Made by a program: the position numbers and the translations under genes. From contig CAYJOD010000073.1 of assembly GCA_964371655.1 (NCBI GenBank), forward strand, positions 1-32,956: 32,956 bases of DNA. The letters are read 5' to 3'. A model generated the notes under the pieces. That model ran no database searches. It saw nothing but the letters and a program-made list of their open reading frames with translations, and was not told the DNA's origin. Positions 23,983-30,888 of this stretch are shown here, piece after piece; position 1 is the stretch's first letter, and each line of letters begins with the position of its first letter. This DNA comes from CAZGSN01 sp964371655. GTDB taxonomy: Bacteria; Desulfobacterota; Binatia; HRBIN30.

Positions 23983-24915
23983 TTAGCTCGCGAACGCGGG
24001 CATCACGCGCTCGGCGAACAGCGCCGCCGGCTCGCGCGTGTCGCGGCCGAAAAACTCGATGACGAACATGGTGCAGCCGAGGGCGACGTGGGCGCGGATC
24101 TTGTCGATGCATTGCTCGGCCGTGCCGGTTATGCTGTGCCCGCCCTCGGCGCCCATGTGTCCCCCGTAGATCTGCGCCGCCTTCTGCACTTTGGCGGCGG
24201 CATCGGCCTCGCTGTCCCCGATCACGACCATGCACTGTTGTGACACGGTGATGGTCTTTGGATCGCGCCCGATCGAGGCGCAGTGGTCGTGGAGCTTGGC
24301 CACCTTGGTCGCCAACTCGGCTTGATGCACGGCGAGGTTGTTCCAAATGTCAGCGTGCTTGGCGGCGATGCGCAGCAGCACCTTCTCGCCGCCGCCGCCG
24401 ATCAAGATCGGCGGACGCCGTACCGGCTTGGGCTCGCAGAATACCGACTGCGTCTTGAAATGGCGCCCGCTAAACGTCGGCGTGGTTTCCGTCCACATCT
24501 CCTTCATCAGCGTGCACGCTTCATCGAGCTGCTGCAGGCGTTGGCGCAGCTCCGGGAACTCGAAGCCGTAGCCCTCGAATTCCATCGAGAACCATCCCGA
24601 GCCGACGCCGGCGATCACCCGGCCGTTGCTGATGTTGTCGAGCGTCGCGACCATCTTGGCGAATAACGCCGGATTGCGGAATCCAACCGGTGATACGAGC
24701 GTGCCGAGCTCGACGCGGTTGGTGATCGCGGCGATCGCGCTCAGCGTCGTCCACGCTTCGAAGATCGGCAGCTGTGGACCGGGAATGCCGTAAAGATGAT
24801 CGTTGAGCCACAGCGAGTAAAAACCGAGACGCTCGAACTCGAGCGCCGCCGCCTTCGTCTCTTCCCAGCTGCGCTTGATCTGCGGCAGCGATACTCCGAA
24901 ATGGACTGTCGACAT
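23983..24915 (-). CDS. LLM-class (luciferase-like, F420-type) oxidoreductase
   Basis: 310 residues of the bacterial luciferase-like TIM-barrel family using F420 or FMN. Signature segments: HFGVSLPQIKRSWEE at the start, LWLNDHLYGIPG, RVELGTLVSPVGFRNPALFAKM, GRVIAGVGSGWFSMEF, RPPILIGGGGEKVLLRIAAKHADIWN and ITGTAEQCIDKIRAHVALGCTMFVIEF. The layout matches the TIGR03560-like F420-dependent group, though the cofactor cannot be proven from sequence. AGGAGAGGAG precedes ATG 24915. It lies downstream of an SDR gene on the same strand with a 196-base gap containing a repeat, so co-transcription is uncertain. The substrate is unknown. Confidence 0.94.
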   Translation of the reverse strand: MSTVHFGVSLPQIKRSWEETKAAALEFERLGFYSLWLNDHLYGIPGPQLPIFEAWTTLSAIAAITNRVELGTLVSPVGFRNPALFAKMVATLDNISNGRVIAGVGSGWFSMEFEGYGFEFPELRQRLQQLDEACTLMKEMWTETTPTFSGRHFKTQSVFCEPKPVRRPPILIGGGGEKVLLRIAAKHADIWNNLAVHQAELATKVAKLHDHCASIGRDPKTITVSQQCMVVIGDSEADAAAKVQKAAQIYGGHMGAEGGHSITGTAEQCIDKIRAHVALGCTMFVIEFFGRDTREPAALFAERVMPAFAS

Positions 24916-24976
24916 CAGCGTTACTCCTCTCCTTGGTCTGAACCTTCTTGTCGCCGTCGTCGCCGGTTGTTCAAGC

Positions 24977-25064
24977 CTCAGAGGCTACCGAAAGTTTGCA
25001 GGCCTGGTGGCGCAGGCGTCCCTGCCTGCGCAGGTGGGCAGGCACGGAGGCCTGCCCCACCATG
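24977..25064. repeat. GC-rich direct repeat, copy A
   Basis: The core 25002-25064 (starts GCCTGGTGGCGCAGGCGTCC, ends CCCCACCATG) is identical to 28337-28399 except for GT versus CC near the middle. Similarity extends weakly upstream to a shared CTCAGAGGCT (24977-24986). Internally it is a palindrome (GCAGGCGTCCCTGCCTGCGC; GGCAGGCACGGAGGCCTGCC). Confidence 0.85.
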
Positions 25065-25111
25065 GCTTGGTCTGTAAGGCCTTCGCGCATTACGCCGGCG
25101 CGGCGATCTTC

Positions 25112-25906
25112 TCACAAACTCTCCGGTAAGAGCGGTTTGAACAGCGCTACCAGATTCGGACCGCGGCGCAGGGTATGCCCACCGTCGACGCCGATGCACT
25201 GGCCGGTGATCCAGCCGGCTTCGTCGCTGAGCAGGAAGCTGACGATTGCGGCGACGTCCGCGGTCGTGCCGAGGCGGGCCAGCGGCATGCACTCGATATA
25301 GTCTTTGCGCGTCTCGTCGCTGGCGGTGAGGGGAATGGCAAGGTCGGTCTCGACGAGGCCGGGCATGACGGCGTTGACGCGAATGCCGTGCTCTCCCAGA
25401 TCGTCGGCGGCACAACGCGTGAGCATGTTCACCGCCGCCTTCGACGCACAGTAGGCGGTCATGTACCGGTGCGTCAGCGTCCCCGCAATCGAGCTGATGT
25501 TGACGATGCTGCCGCCGCCGGCTGTCTTCATGGCGCGTGCTTCGGCGCGCATGCTGCGGAAGACGCCGGTGAGGTTGGTGTCGATCGTCATCGCGAAGTC
25601 GAAAGTAGCGGCGTTGGTTACCGTGCCGATTGATCCCATCCCGGCGGAGTTCACCGCGAGATGCAAGGCGCCGAAGCGCTGCACCGTCGCCGCCGCCGCG
25701 GCTTCGACGGACTCGTCTTGGGTCACATCGCAAGCGGCCCACGCCGCCCGCGCTCCGAGACTGCCGGCGGCGGCGGCGAGCACATCCGTGCGGCGCCCGC
25801 CGATCATCACACTTCCGCCGCCGGCGATAATTGCCTGGGCGCACGCCAGGCCGATGCCGGTCCCACCACCGGTCACGAAACCTACGCGCGCATCGAATCG
25901 CCCCAT
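25112..25906 (-). CDS. Short-chain dehydrogenase/reductase
   Basis: 264 residues of a classical NAD(P)-dependent SDR with Rossmann fold. Cofactor motif TGGGTGIG (12-19), NSAG (86-89), N111, catalytic S139, Y152 and K156 in YCASK, and the C-terminal PLARLGTTADVAAIVSFLLSDEAGWITGQ and VDGG. ATG 25906 follows AAGGAGGAACGCG and is clearly better than the open upstream extension to 26164. FabG/3-ketoacyl-reductase-like by sequence, but the substrate is not determined. The basic 'GRR' after the second strand (residues 37-39) suggests NADP preference, as inference. Confidence 0.95.
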   Translation of the reverse strand: MGRFDARVGFVTGGGTGIGLACAQAIIAGGGSVMIGGRRTDVLAAAAGSLGARAAWAACDVTQDESVEAAAAATVQRFGALHLAVNSAGMGSIGTVTNAATFDFAMTIDTNLTGVFRSMRAEARAMKTAGGGSIVNISSIAGTLTHRYMTAYCASKAAVNMLTRCAADDLGEHGIRVNAVMPGLVETDLAIPLTASDETRKDYIECMPLARLGTTADVAAIVSFLLSDEAGWITGQCIGVDGGHTLRRGPNLVALFKPLLPESL

Positions 25907-26158
25907 CGCGTTCCTCCTTCGAAAGCGTCCCCTCTTACCTGCGCAGCCGCCTGCTGTCGATAAACCGCGTGGGGGTAAGCGGGGCCGCGGAGACAGGAAT
26001 GCGTTCGTCATTCGCGGTTCGCGGTTCCCGAATTCGCTGCGACTCTCTGGCGTCGCTGCCGGCGCGTTGAGACAGACACCGAAGCCCTCCCACGGCGCCT
26101 CGCACGATGCTCGTTCCCTAAACCGAAATGCCAGGGTACACTCCAACGTCCATCGAAT

Positions 26159-28132
26159 ATGCAACGCTTACCTCTGTTTGCCTTCAGCCTGCTTGTCCCT
26201 CTCCTCGCCGTGGACCTATCCGCGGCGGCGCTGACGATCAGCGGCCAGGTGCGCTACCAGGCCAACGGAACGCCGGTCAGCGGGGTGACCATCGAGTTGA
26301 TCGGCTCGACGCCCGCGCGCACGGATACCGACGCGAACGGACAGTACAGCTTCGCCAACGTCGCACCCGGCAGCTGGACGATTCAGCCGCACAAGAGTGG
26401 CGACCGGCGCGGCGGCGTTACTGCGGTCGATTCGCTGTACATTCTCGAGTCCGTCGCCGGCGCGCGGCAGCTCAACAGCAGCCAGCAACTGGTGTGCGAC
26501 GTGACCGGCAACGGGATCGTCGACTCCACCGATGCGCTTCAAATTCTGCAGTTCAAGGTGCACACGGCGAGTAGCTTCGGGGCCGAAGACCTGTGTGCTT
26601 CGTCCTGGTTATTCGCTCCGATTCCCGCGGCGGTACCGGGGCAGGTTCTAACGTCGCCGCGACTCGCGTCCGGCGCCTGCGCGATCGGCTCGATCGCCCT
26701 TTCCAACTTGTCGGCGAATGCGCTGGCGCAGGATTTCGAGGCGATTCTCATCGGCGACTGTACGGAGAACTGGCCGGTGTTCAATGGAGCGCTGCCGACC
26801 TTGACACGTACGCCGACGCGAACGGCAACACCGCCGCCGAGTGCAACCTCCACCCTGACCCCAACGATCACGCGCACGAGAACGCGAACTCTGACGCCGA
26901 CGATAACGCCGACCGTGACCATTACGGCAACATCGACACGAACCGCGACTCCGACGCGCACGCCGACGCAGACGCGTACGTCGACTCAGACGGTTCCGCC
27001 GACAGCAACGCCGCCCCCCGGTGGCCCGCAGCTGTCGCTCGGCACCGGGATCACCGGGTTCACGCAACCGGTCCACATCACCAACGCTGCCGATGGCAGC
27101 GGTCACCTCTTCGTCGTCGAGCAAGGCGGGTTGATCCGCATCATCAAGAACGGGAGCGTGCAGCCCACGCCGTTCCTCGACATCACGGCACGCGTCAGCT
27201 GCTGTGGTGAGCGCGGCCTGCTCAGCGTTGCCTTCCCCCCGCTCTATGCGAGCAAGCGCTACTTTTACGTCGACTACACCGACGTCAACGGCAACACTCA
27301 GGTGTCGCGCTTCCACCTCTCGGCGAATGACGACGTTGCCGATGCGAACAGCGAGCAGCCGATCATCGCGGTTGCGCAACCGTACGCGAATCACAACGGC
27401 GGCCAGATTGTGTTCGGCCCCGACGGCTACCTGTACATCGGTATGGGCGACGGCGGCAGCGGCAACGACCCAGAGAATCGGGCGCAGAATTACACCACGC
27501 TCTTGGGGAAGATGCTGCGCCTCGACGTCGAAGCCCCGACTCCGGCCGGCACGCCGACGCCGTACCAAGTGCCGGCCACCAACCCGACACCGCCGCCGAC
27601 CGTGGGGGCGCGCCCTGAGATCTGGGCGGCCGGATTGCGCAATCCGTGGCGCTTCTCCTTCGACCGGCTCACGGGCGATCTCTACATCGCCGACGTTGGG
27701 CAGAGCGCTTGGGAGGAAGTCGATTTTCAGCCGGCGGCGAGCGCGGGCGGCGAGAACTACGGCTGGCGCATCATGGAAGGCACGCATTGCACGAATCTCG
27801 ATCCCTGCAACCAAAGCGGCCTGACGTTGCCGGTAGCCGAATACTCTCACAGCCTCGGCTGCTCGATCACCGGCGGCTACGTCTATCGTGGCGCGACATT
27901 CCCGTGCAGCTACGGCACCTACTTCTACGGTGACTATTGCAGCGGACGCATTTGGGGCCTGCGCCGCAACGGCGCGACGTGGCAGACGGTGCAGCTCTAC
28001 GACGCACCCTTCAACATCACCACCTTCGGCGAAGACGAAGCCGGGACCCTCTGGGTGTCGGACTTCGGCGGCGGTACGATCTACCCGATCAACGACGCCT
28101 GCATCGCCCCGACGCCCACGCCGACAGCGTAG
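26159..28132 (+). CDS. Secreted PQQ-type glucose/sorbosone dehydrogenase with dockerin-like repeats
   Basis: 657 residues. Signal peptide 1-23. A carboxypeptidase-regulatory-like beta-sandwich is at about 25-78 (SGVTIELIGS, GQYSFANVAPGSW). Two dockerin-like halves follow (GVTAVDSLYILESVAG at 86-101 and CDVTGNGIVDSTDALQIL at 113-130). A Thr/Pro-rich linker spans 212-288. The GSDH beta-propeller is at about 291-645, with NHNGGQIVFGPDGYLYIGMGDGG, GKMLRLDV, EIWAAGLRNPWRFSFD, YIADVGQ and ENYGWRIMEG. It oxidises sugars or other polyols outside the cytoplasm using PQQ; the electron acceptor is unknown. It ends in PTPTPTA. The region 25907-26158 separates it divergently from the SDR gene. Confidence 0.93.
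   Translation: MQRLPLFAFSLLVPLLAVDLSAAALTISGQVRYQANGTPVSGVTIELIGSTPARTDTDANGQYSFANVAPGSWTIQPHKSGDRRGGVTAVDSLYILESVAGARQLNSSQQLVCDVTGNGIVDSTDALQILQFKVHTASSFGAEDLCASSWLFAPIPAAVPGQVLTSPRLASGACAIGSIALSNLSANALAQDFEAILIGDCTENWPVFNGALPTLTRTPTRTATPPPSATSTLTPTITRTRTRTLTPTITPTVTITATSTRTATPTRTPTQTRTSTQTVPPTATPPPGGPQLSLGTGITGFTQPVHITNAADGSGHLFVVEQGGLIRIIKNGSVQPTPFLDITARVSCCGERGLLSVAFPPLYASKRYFYVDYTDVNGNTQVSRFHLSANDDVADANSEQPIIAVAQPYANHNGGQIVFGPDGYLYIGMGDGGSGNDPENRAQNYTTLLGKMLRLDVEAPTPAGTPTPYQVPATNPTPPPTVGARPEIWAAGLRNPWRFSFDRLTGDLYIADVGQSAWEEVDFQPAASAGGENYGWRIMEGTHCTNLDPCNQSGLTLPVAEYSHSLGCSITGGYVYRGATFPCSYGTYFYGDYCSGRIWGLRRNGATWQTVQLYDAPFNITTFGEDEAGTLWVSDFGGGTIYPINDACIAPTPTPTA
26792..27022 (+). repeat. 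Degenerate tandem repeat coding the Thr/Pro linker
   Basis: The DNA is an array of degenerate ACNCCGACGCGNACN units coding Thr-Pro-Thr-Arg patterns (residues 212-288 of the dehydrogenase). Units vary in length and base choice, so it is an old array. It separates the N-terminal dockerin-like module from the catalytic propeller as a flexible, probably glycosylatable spacer. Confidence 0.75.
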
Positions 28133-28133
28133 C

Positions 28134-28275
28134 GGCCCCCACCCTAACCCTCCCCCGTGCCAGAAGAGGCACGGGGCAGGGAAGCTATCTTTTCACGCGC
28201 AATGCTTGCGTGGGTGCGAGACTAGCTCCCCTCCCTGTTGCCAATTCCGGCAACGGGGAGGGTTAGGGAGGGGCC
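28134..28275. repeat. Four-armed hairpin element after the dehydrogenase gene
   Basis: Outer arms (GGCCCCC/ACCCTAACCCTC and GAGGGTTAGGGAGGGGCC) pair across 142 bases. Inside are hairpins CCCCGTGCC-agaaga-GGCACGGGG (28153-28176) and GTTGCC-aattcc-GGCAAC (28237-28254), plus a central AGCTA/TAGCT pairing (28183-28187 with 28223-28227). Architecture, and the phrase GGGTTAGGG, match the element at 4301-4418. It begins one base after the stop codon. Confidence 0.85.
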
Positions 28276-28308
28276 GAGATTGTCGGCGAGCTTCCGGTTC
28301 GTGACGCT

Positions 28309-28399
28309 CAGCTCAGAGGCTGCGAGAGAATTGCTGGCCTGGTGGCGCAGGCGTCCCTGCCTGCGCAGCCGGGCAGGCACGGAGGCCTGCCCCACCATG
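28309..28399. repeat. GC-rich direct repeat, copy B
   Basis: Second copy of the repeat at 24977-25064; the 63-base core 28337-28399 differs by two adjacent bases. Both copies lie on the plus strand in intergenic DNA, 3.3 kb apart, flanking the dehydrogenase gene. Similarity begins at CTCAGAGGCT upstream of the core. Confidence 0.85.
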
Positions 28400-28599
28400 A
28401 CCCGGGCCATTGGGTCTGGGGCATTGCTCCGGCGCAGCGATGTTTTCACCGTCTCTCGACCTCACCTGAAGACACGCTCCCTAACTCCTTGCCTGCTTGG
28501 CAGGCTCCGGTGTATGAGCGCGCATGAACGGGGGTGTGTTGACCCGCCGCGATGGGCGCGGGTTGGCGGTTCCCTTGATAGGCCTAATTCGAAGCGGAA

Positions 28600-29025
28600 A
28601 TGGGCGACACCATCCACACCTTACGTCGCGTCTTGCGTCTGAGTCTGCTCAGCTCGTATCTGTGCGCCGTAGCCTACATCGCGGTGCTGTACTACAGCCT
28701 TCCTCCTACGAACCTCGCATACGGAGAGGGACTCCCGCTTTTCCTGCTCGATCCATTCGTGCTCACTGCTGCGATCCCCGTTGCAACGGTGGCAGGACTC
28801 GTGATGGCACCAGTCGCACTCGTCTGTCTTCGGAGGCGGCACCTTGAGCGCTGCGGATGTCTCGTGCTTTGCGCGACCATACTCGGAATGGCCGTCGTCG
28901 AGATGATCTCCCTTCGGTATGCCCTCTTGGCGGCGCCTATCATAACCGTGGCGGGCCTTGCCCTTTGTGCGGTGCTCCCAATCAAATGGCTCGACGTTCA
29001 AGACAGCAAGCCCAGGGTACAGTGA
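28600..29025 (+). CDS. Small four-helix membrane protein of unknown function
   Basis: 141 residues from ATG 28600. Four predicted membrane helices: about 13-33, 52-76, 84-102 and 107-126. Positive clusters (RRVLR at the start, RRRHLER in the middle) suggest the N-terminus is inside. No charged catalytic motif inside the helices, no family recognised. It stands alone between repeat-rich DNA and the HigBA-like pair. Coding status is supported by clean hydrophobic periodicity; the codon usage cannot be judged further. Confidence 0.65.
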   Translation: MGDTIHTLRRVLRLSLLSSYLCAVAYIAVLYYSLPPTNLAYGEGLPLFLLDPFVLTAAIPVATVAGLVMAPVALVCLRRRHLERCGCLVLCATILGMAVVEMISLRYALLAAPIITVAGLALCAVLPIKWLDVQDSKPRVQ

Positions 29026-29062
29026 CAGTGTTTTCTAACGTCAGCTCCAGCCGACAGGCGGC

Positions 29063-29100
29063 GGCTGGCCATTCTACCCAGCCACCAGGGGCCCCGGTGG
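29063..29100 (+). terminator. Hairpin cluster after the membrane protein gene
   Basis: GGCTGG (29063-29068) pairs with CCAGCC (29078-29083), followed by a near-perfect palindrome CCACC-AGGGGCCCC-GGTGG (29082-29100). It lies 38-75 bases after the stop and before the HigBA-like promoter. It may insulate the two units, but without a T-run it is not a classic intrinsic terminator. Confidence 0.3.
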
Positions 29101-29142
29101 CCCCACGCGGCTGAGCGTACGCGCTAATCACCGGAAGTACGC

Positions 29143-29170
29143 TTGATTTCGGTATCCATACGGATACACT
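29143..29170 (+). promoter_or_regulatory. Promoter and overlapping operator of the HigBA-like pair
   Basis: TTGATT (29143-29148), 16 bases, TACACT (29165-29170) form a plausible sigma70 promoter. The perfect inverted repeat GTATCC-ATAC-GGATAC (29152-29167) covers the spacer and the -10, as expected for autorepression by the antitoxin complex. A start about 7 bases after the -10 would fall on the GTG at 29177, giving a leaderless message. Confidence 0.6.
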
Positions 29171-29176
29171 GCCTCC

Positions 29177-29479
29177 GTGTTCACCGTTCGCCTCACCGAA
29201 GAGTTTCAACGGTGGCTCGACGGTTTGTCAGACAAGCGTACCCAGATTCGTATCGTTGCGCGCCTGCGAATGGCCGAAGCCGGGAACCTCGGCGATTGGG
29301 CGCCCGTCGGTGGCGAGGTATCGGAAATGCGCGTTCATTTTGGTCCGGGCTACCGGCTGTACTTTACTCGCCGCGGTGGAGTTCTCATTGTCATGCTCGC
29401 TGGAGGCGACAAGTCCACCCAGTCGCGGGACATCAAGCGTGCGCAGCGCATTGTCGCTGAGTTGGGAGCAGGAACATGA
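29177..29479 (+). CDS. higB: HigB-like (RelE/ParE superfamily) toxin
   Basis: 100 residues of the 'addiction module killer' RelE-fold family (COG3657-like): FTVRLTEEFQRWLDGLSD, RIVARLRMAEAGNLGDW, VSEMRVHFGPGYRLYFTRRG and the diagnostic VMLAGGDKSTQSRDIKRA. Basic residues and the GPGYRLYF strand fit a ribosome-dependent RNase fold. Start is GTG 29177, with the promoter/operator immediately upstream. Its stop overlaps the antitoxin ATG (ATGA). The toxin-first order is normal for this family. Intact. Confidence 0.93.
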   Translation: MFTVRLTEEFQRWLDGLSDKRTQIRIVARLRMAEAGNLGDWAPVGGEVSEMRVHFGPGYRLYFTRRGGVLIVMLAGGDKSTQSRDIKRAQRIVAELGAGT

Positions 29480-29775
29480 CCAAAGCCAAGACTACTAGGA
29501 AGCTGCTACCGTTCGATCCCGCACGGTACCTGACTGATGACGCCGCGGTTGCGGAGTACATGAACGCCGTACTGGAGGCGGATGACCCAGATCTACTGCT
29601 TCTTGCGCTCGGTGACATCGCACGCGCCCGCGGCATGGCACGAATCGCGAAGGAGACCGGCCTGGGTCGCGAGAGTCTCTACAAGGCCCTGACACCCGGC
29701 GCCAAGCCGCGGTTCGATACCATTGTTAAGGTAGCCCGCGCCCTCGGCGTCAAGCTCTCGGCACACGTTGCGTAG
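29476..29775 (+). CDS. higA: HigA-like addiction-module antidote
   Basis: 99 residues with a C-terminal helix-turn-helix: DIARARGMARIAKETGLGRESLYKALTPGAKPRFDTIVKVARALGVKLS, the COG3636 antidote signature. The N-terminal part (LLPFDPARYLTDDAAVAEYMNAVLEADDPDLLLLAL) contacts the toxin in this family. Binds its own operator, presumably the inverted repeat at 29152-29167. Its 3' end abuts the convergent phosphoesterase gene with no gap. Confidence 0.93.
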   Translation: MTKAKTTRKLLPFDPARYLTDDAAVAEYMNAVLEADDPDLLLLALGDIARARGMARIAKETGLGRESLYKALTPGAKPRFDTIVKVARALGVKLSAHVA

Positions 29776-30888
29776 CTATCGCAGTGGAATCGTCAGCTCG
29801 TTATCCGCCGGCGGGCGGTCGCTGAACATGTTGATGAAACTGGCGAGGGTCGCGTCGCCGACCTGCTCGGCACTGTAGTCGAATTGGGCGTCGCCGGCGC
29901 AGAGCGACGGCCAGAACTCGCGTAGGCTGTCGGCGGCCTTCTCGGCTTTGTCGCGCGCGAAGCTGAACGGTGGGTGCATGACGGCGTCGATCAGGATGTT
30001 CCTGAACACGTCGGCGGTGTACTCGCGCGAGTAGGTCTGCAGATCCGGGCGCGAGGGGATTGTCTGCAACAGGTGGCTGCGCACATGCAGCTCGTCGTTG
30101 CCGAGCTCGAAGACGCGATAGGCGTGTGGGTATCCCGCCAGCGACGAGGTCGCAATGTTGTACAGCCCGTTCTCCTCGGTGACGTCCTGCATGTGCAGGT
30201 GGCCGGTCAGTGTGACGCGCACGTCGTGCTTGTGCAGGATCGCTTTCAGCTCGGGCGAGTTCTCGACGTGGAACCAGTAGAACATCGGGCTCACCGACTC
30301 CCCCGGGACGTGATCGATGATGCTGTGGTGCAGCATGACGATGGTGTGGCGCTGCGGGTCGCGTTGGCGCGACAGGTCGGCATCGAGCCACGCCAGTATC
30401 TGTGGGCTGATCTGGCCGCGATCTTCGTCGGGCTTCGTCGAGCACAGGCCGACGAGGTGGACGTCGGGTGTCGGATCGCAGCTGTACGCCGGTAGCTGCG
30501 TATCCTTGAAACCGAAGTCGCCGTAGAGGCGCGGAAACTCCGGCGCCCGCACCGGAATCACGTCCGGATCCAGATACTCCAGAGGCCGGAACTTCGCCTT
30601 GCGCGGCTGATCGTGGTTGCCGGAAATACAGTAGAGCGGTTTGCGAAAGCGCGTGAACAGCTCACGCACGCGGTCGTGGTTGTAGGGCTCCGAGTCCTTG
30701 GTGAGGTCGCCGGCGCAGAGCACGAAATCGATATCCGGTAGGTCGTTGATCGCGGTGATGGCGGCCTCGAGCAGCTCAACGCTGTCACCATACATCGTCG
30801 GCTCGGTATCGACGGCACGCACCATCCAACCGGTCTTCGGGTTGGCGATGGCGATATGTGGATCCGAGATCAACGCGAACTTCGTCAT
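29776..30888 (-). CDS. Calcineurin-like metallophosphoesterase
   Basis: 370 residues, cytoplasmic. All binuclear-metal motifs are present: D9-x-H11 (ISDPH), G60-D61 (AGDLTKD), G90-N91-H92-D93, H187/H188 (MLHHS) and G229-H230-L-H232. The arrangement resembles the CpdA/Icc 3',5'-cyclic-nucleotide phosphodiesterase group, but the substrate cannot be fixed; the C-terminal about 110 residues are an extra domain. ATG 30888 overlaps the alpha-galactosidase stop by ATGA, so it is translated from the same message. The pair suggests a link to sugar use, as inference. Confidence 0.93.
   Translation of the reverse strand: MTKFALISDPHIAIANPKTGWMVRAVDTEPTMYGDSVELLEAAITAINDLPDIDFVLCAGDLTKDSEPYNHDRVRELFTRFRKPLYCISGNHDQPRKAKFRPLEYLDPDVIPVRAPEFPRLYGDFGFKDTQLPAYSCDPTPDVHLVGLCSTKPDEDRGQISPQILAWLDADLSRQRDPQRHTIVMLHHSIIDHVPGESVSPMFYWFHVENSPELKAILHKHDVRVTLTGHLHMQDVTEENGLYNIATSSLAGYPHAYRVFELGNDELHVRSHLLQTIPSRPDLQTYSREYTADVFRNILIDAVMHPPFSFARDKAEKAADSLREFWPSLCAGDAQFDYSAEQVGDATLASFINMFSDRPPADNELTIPLR

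Larger units (their letters stand above)
28133..28599. other. Intergenic region with four-armed element and direct repeat copy B
   Basis: 467 bases, no supported gene. It holds the four-armed hairpin 28134-28275 and the 63-base repeat copy 28337-28399. A small hairpin GCCTGC-TTG-GCAGGC lies near 28490-28504. Short open frames here run through repeats and lack ribosome sites. Confidence 0.6.

Noticed and set aside
26539..27850. Val/Arg-rich minus-strand frames opposite the Thr/Pro linker
   Set aside because: Repetitive antisense of the linker codons; no independent support.
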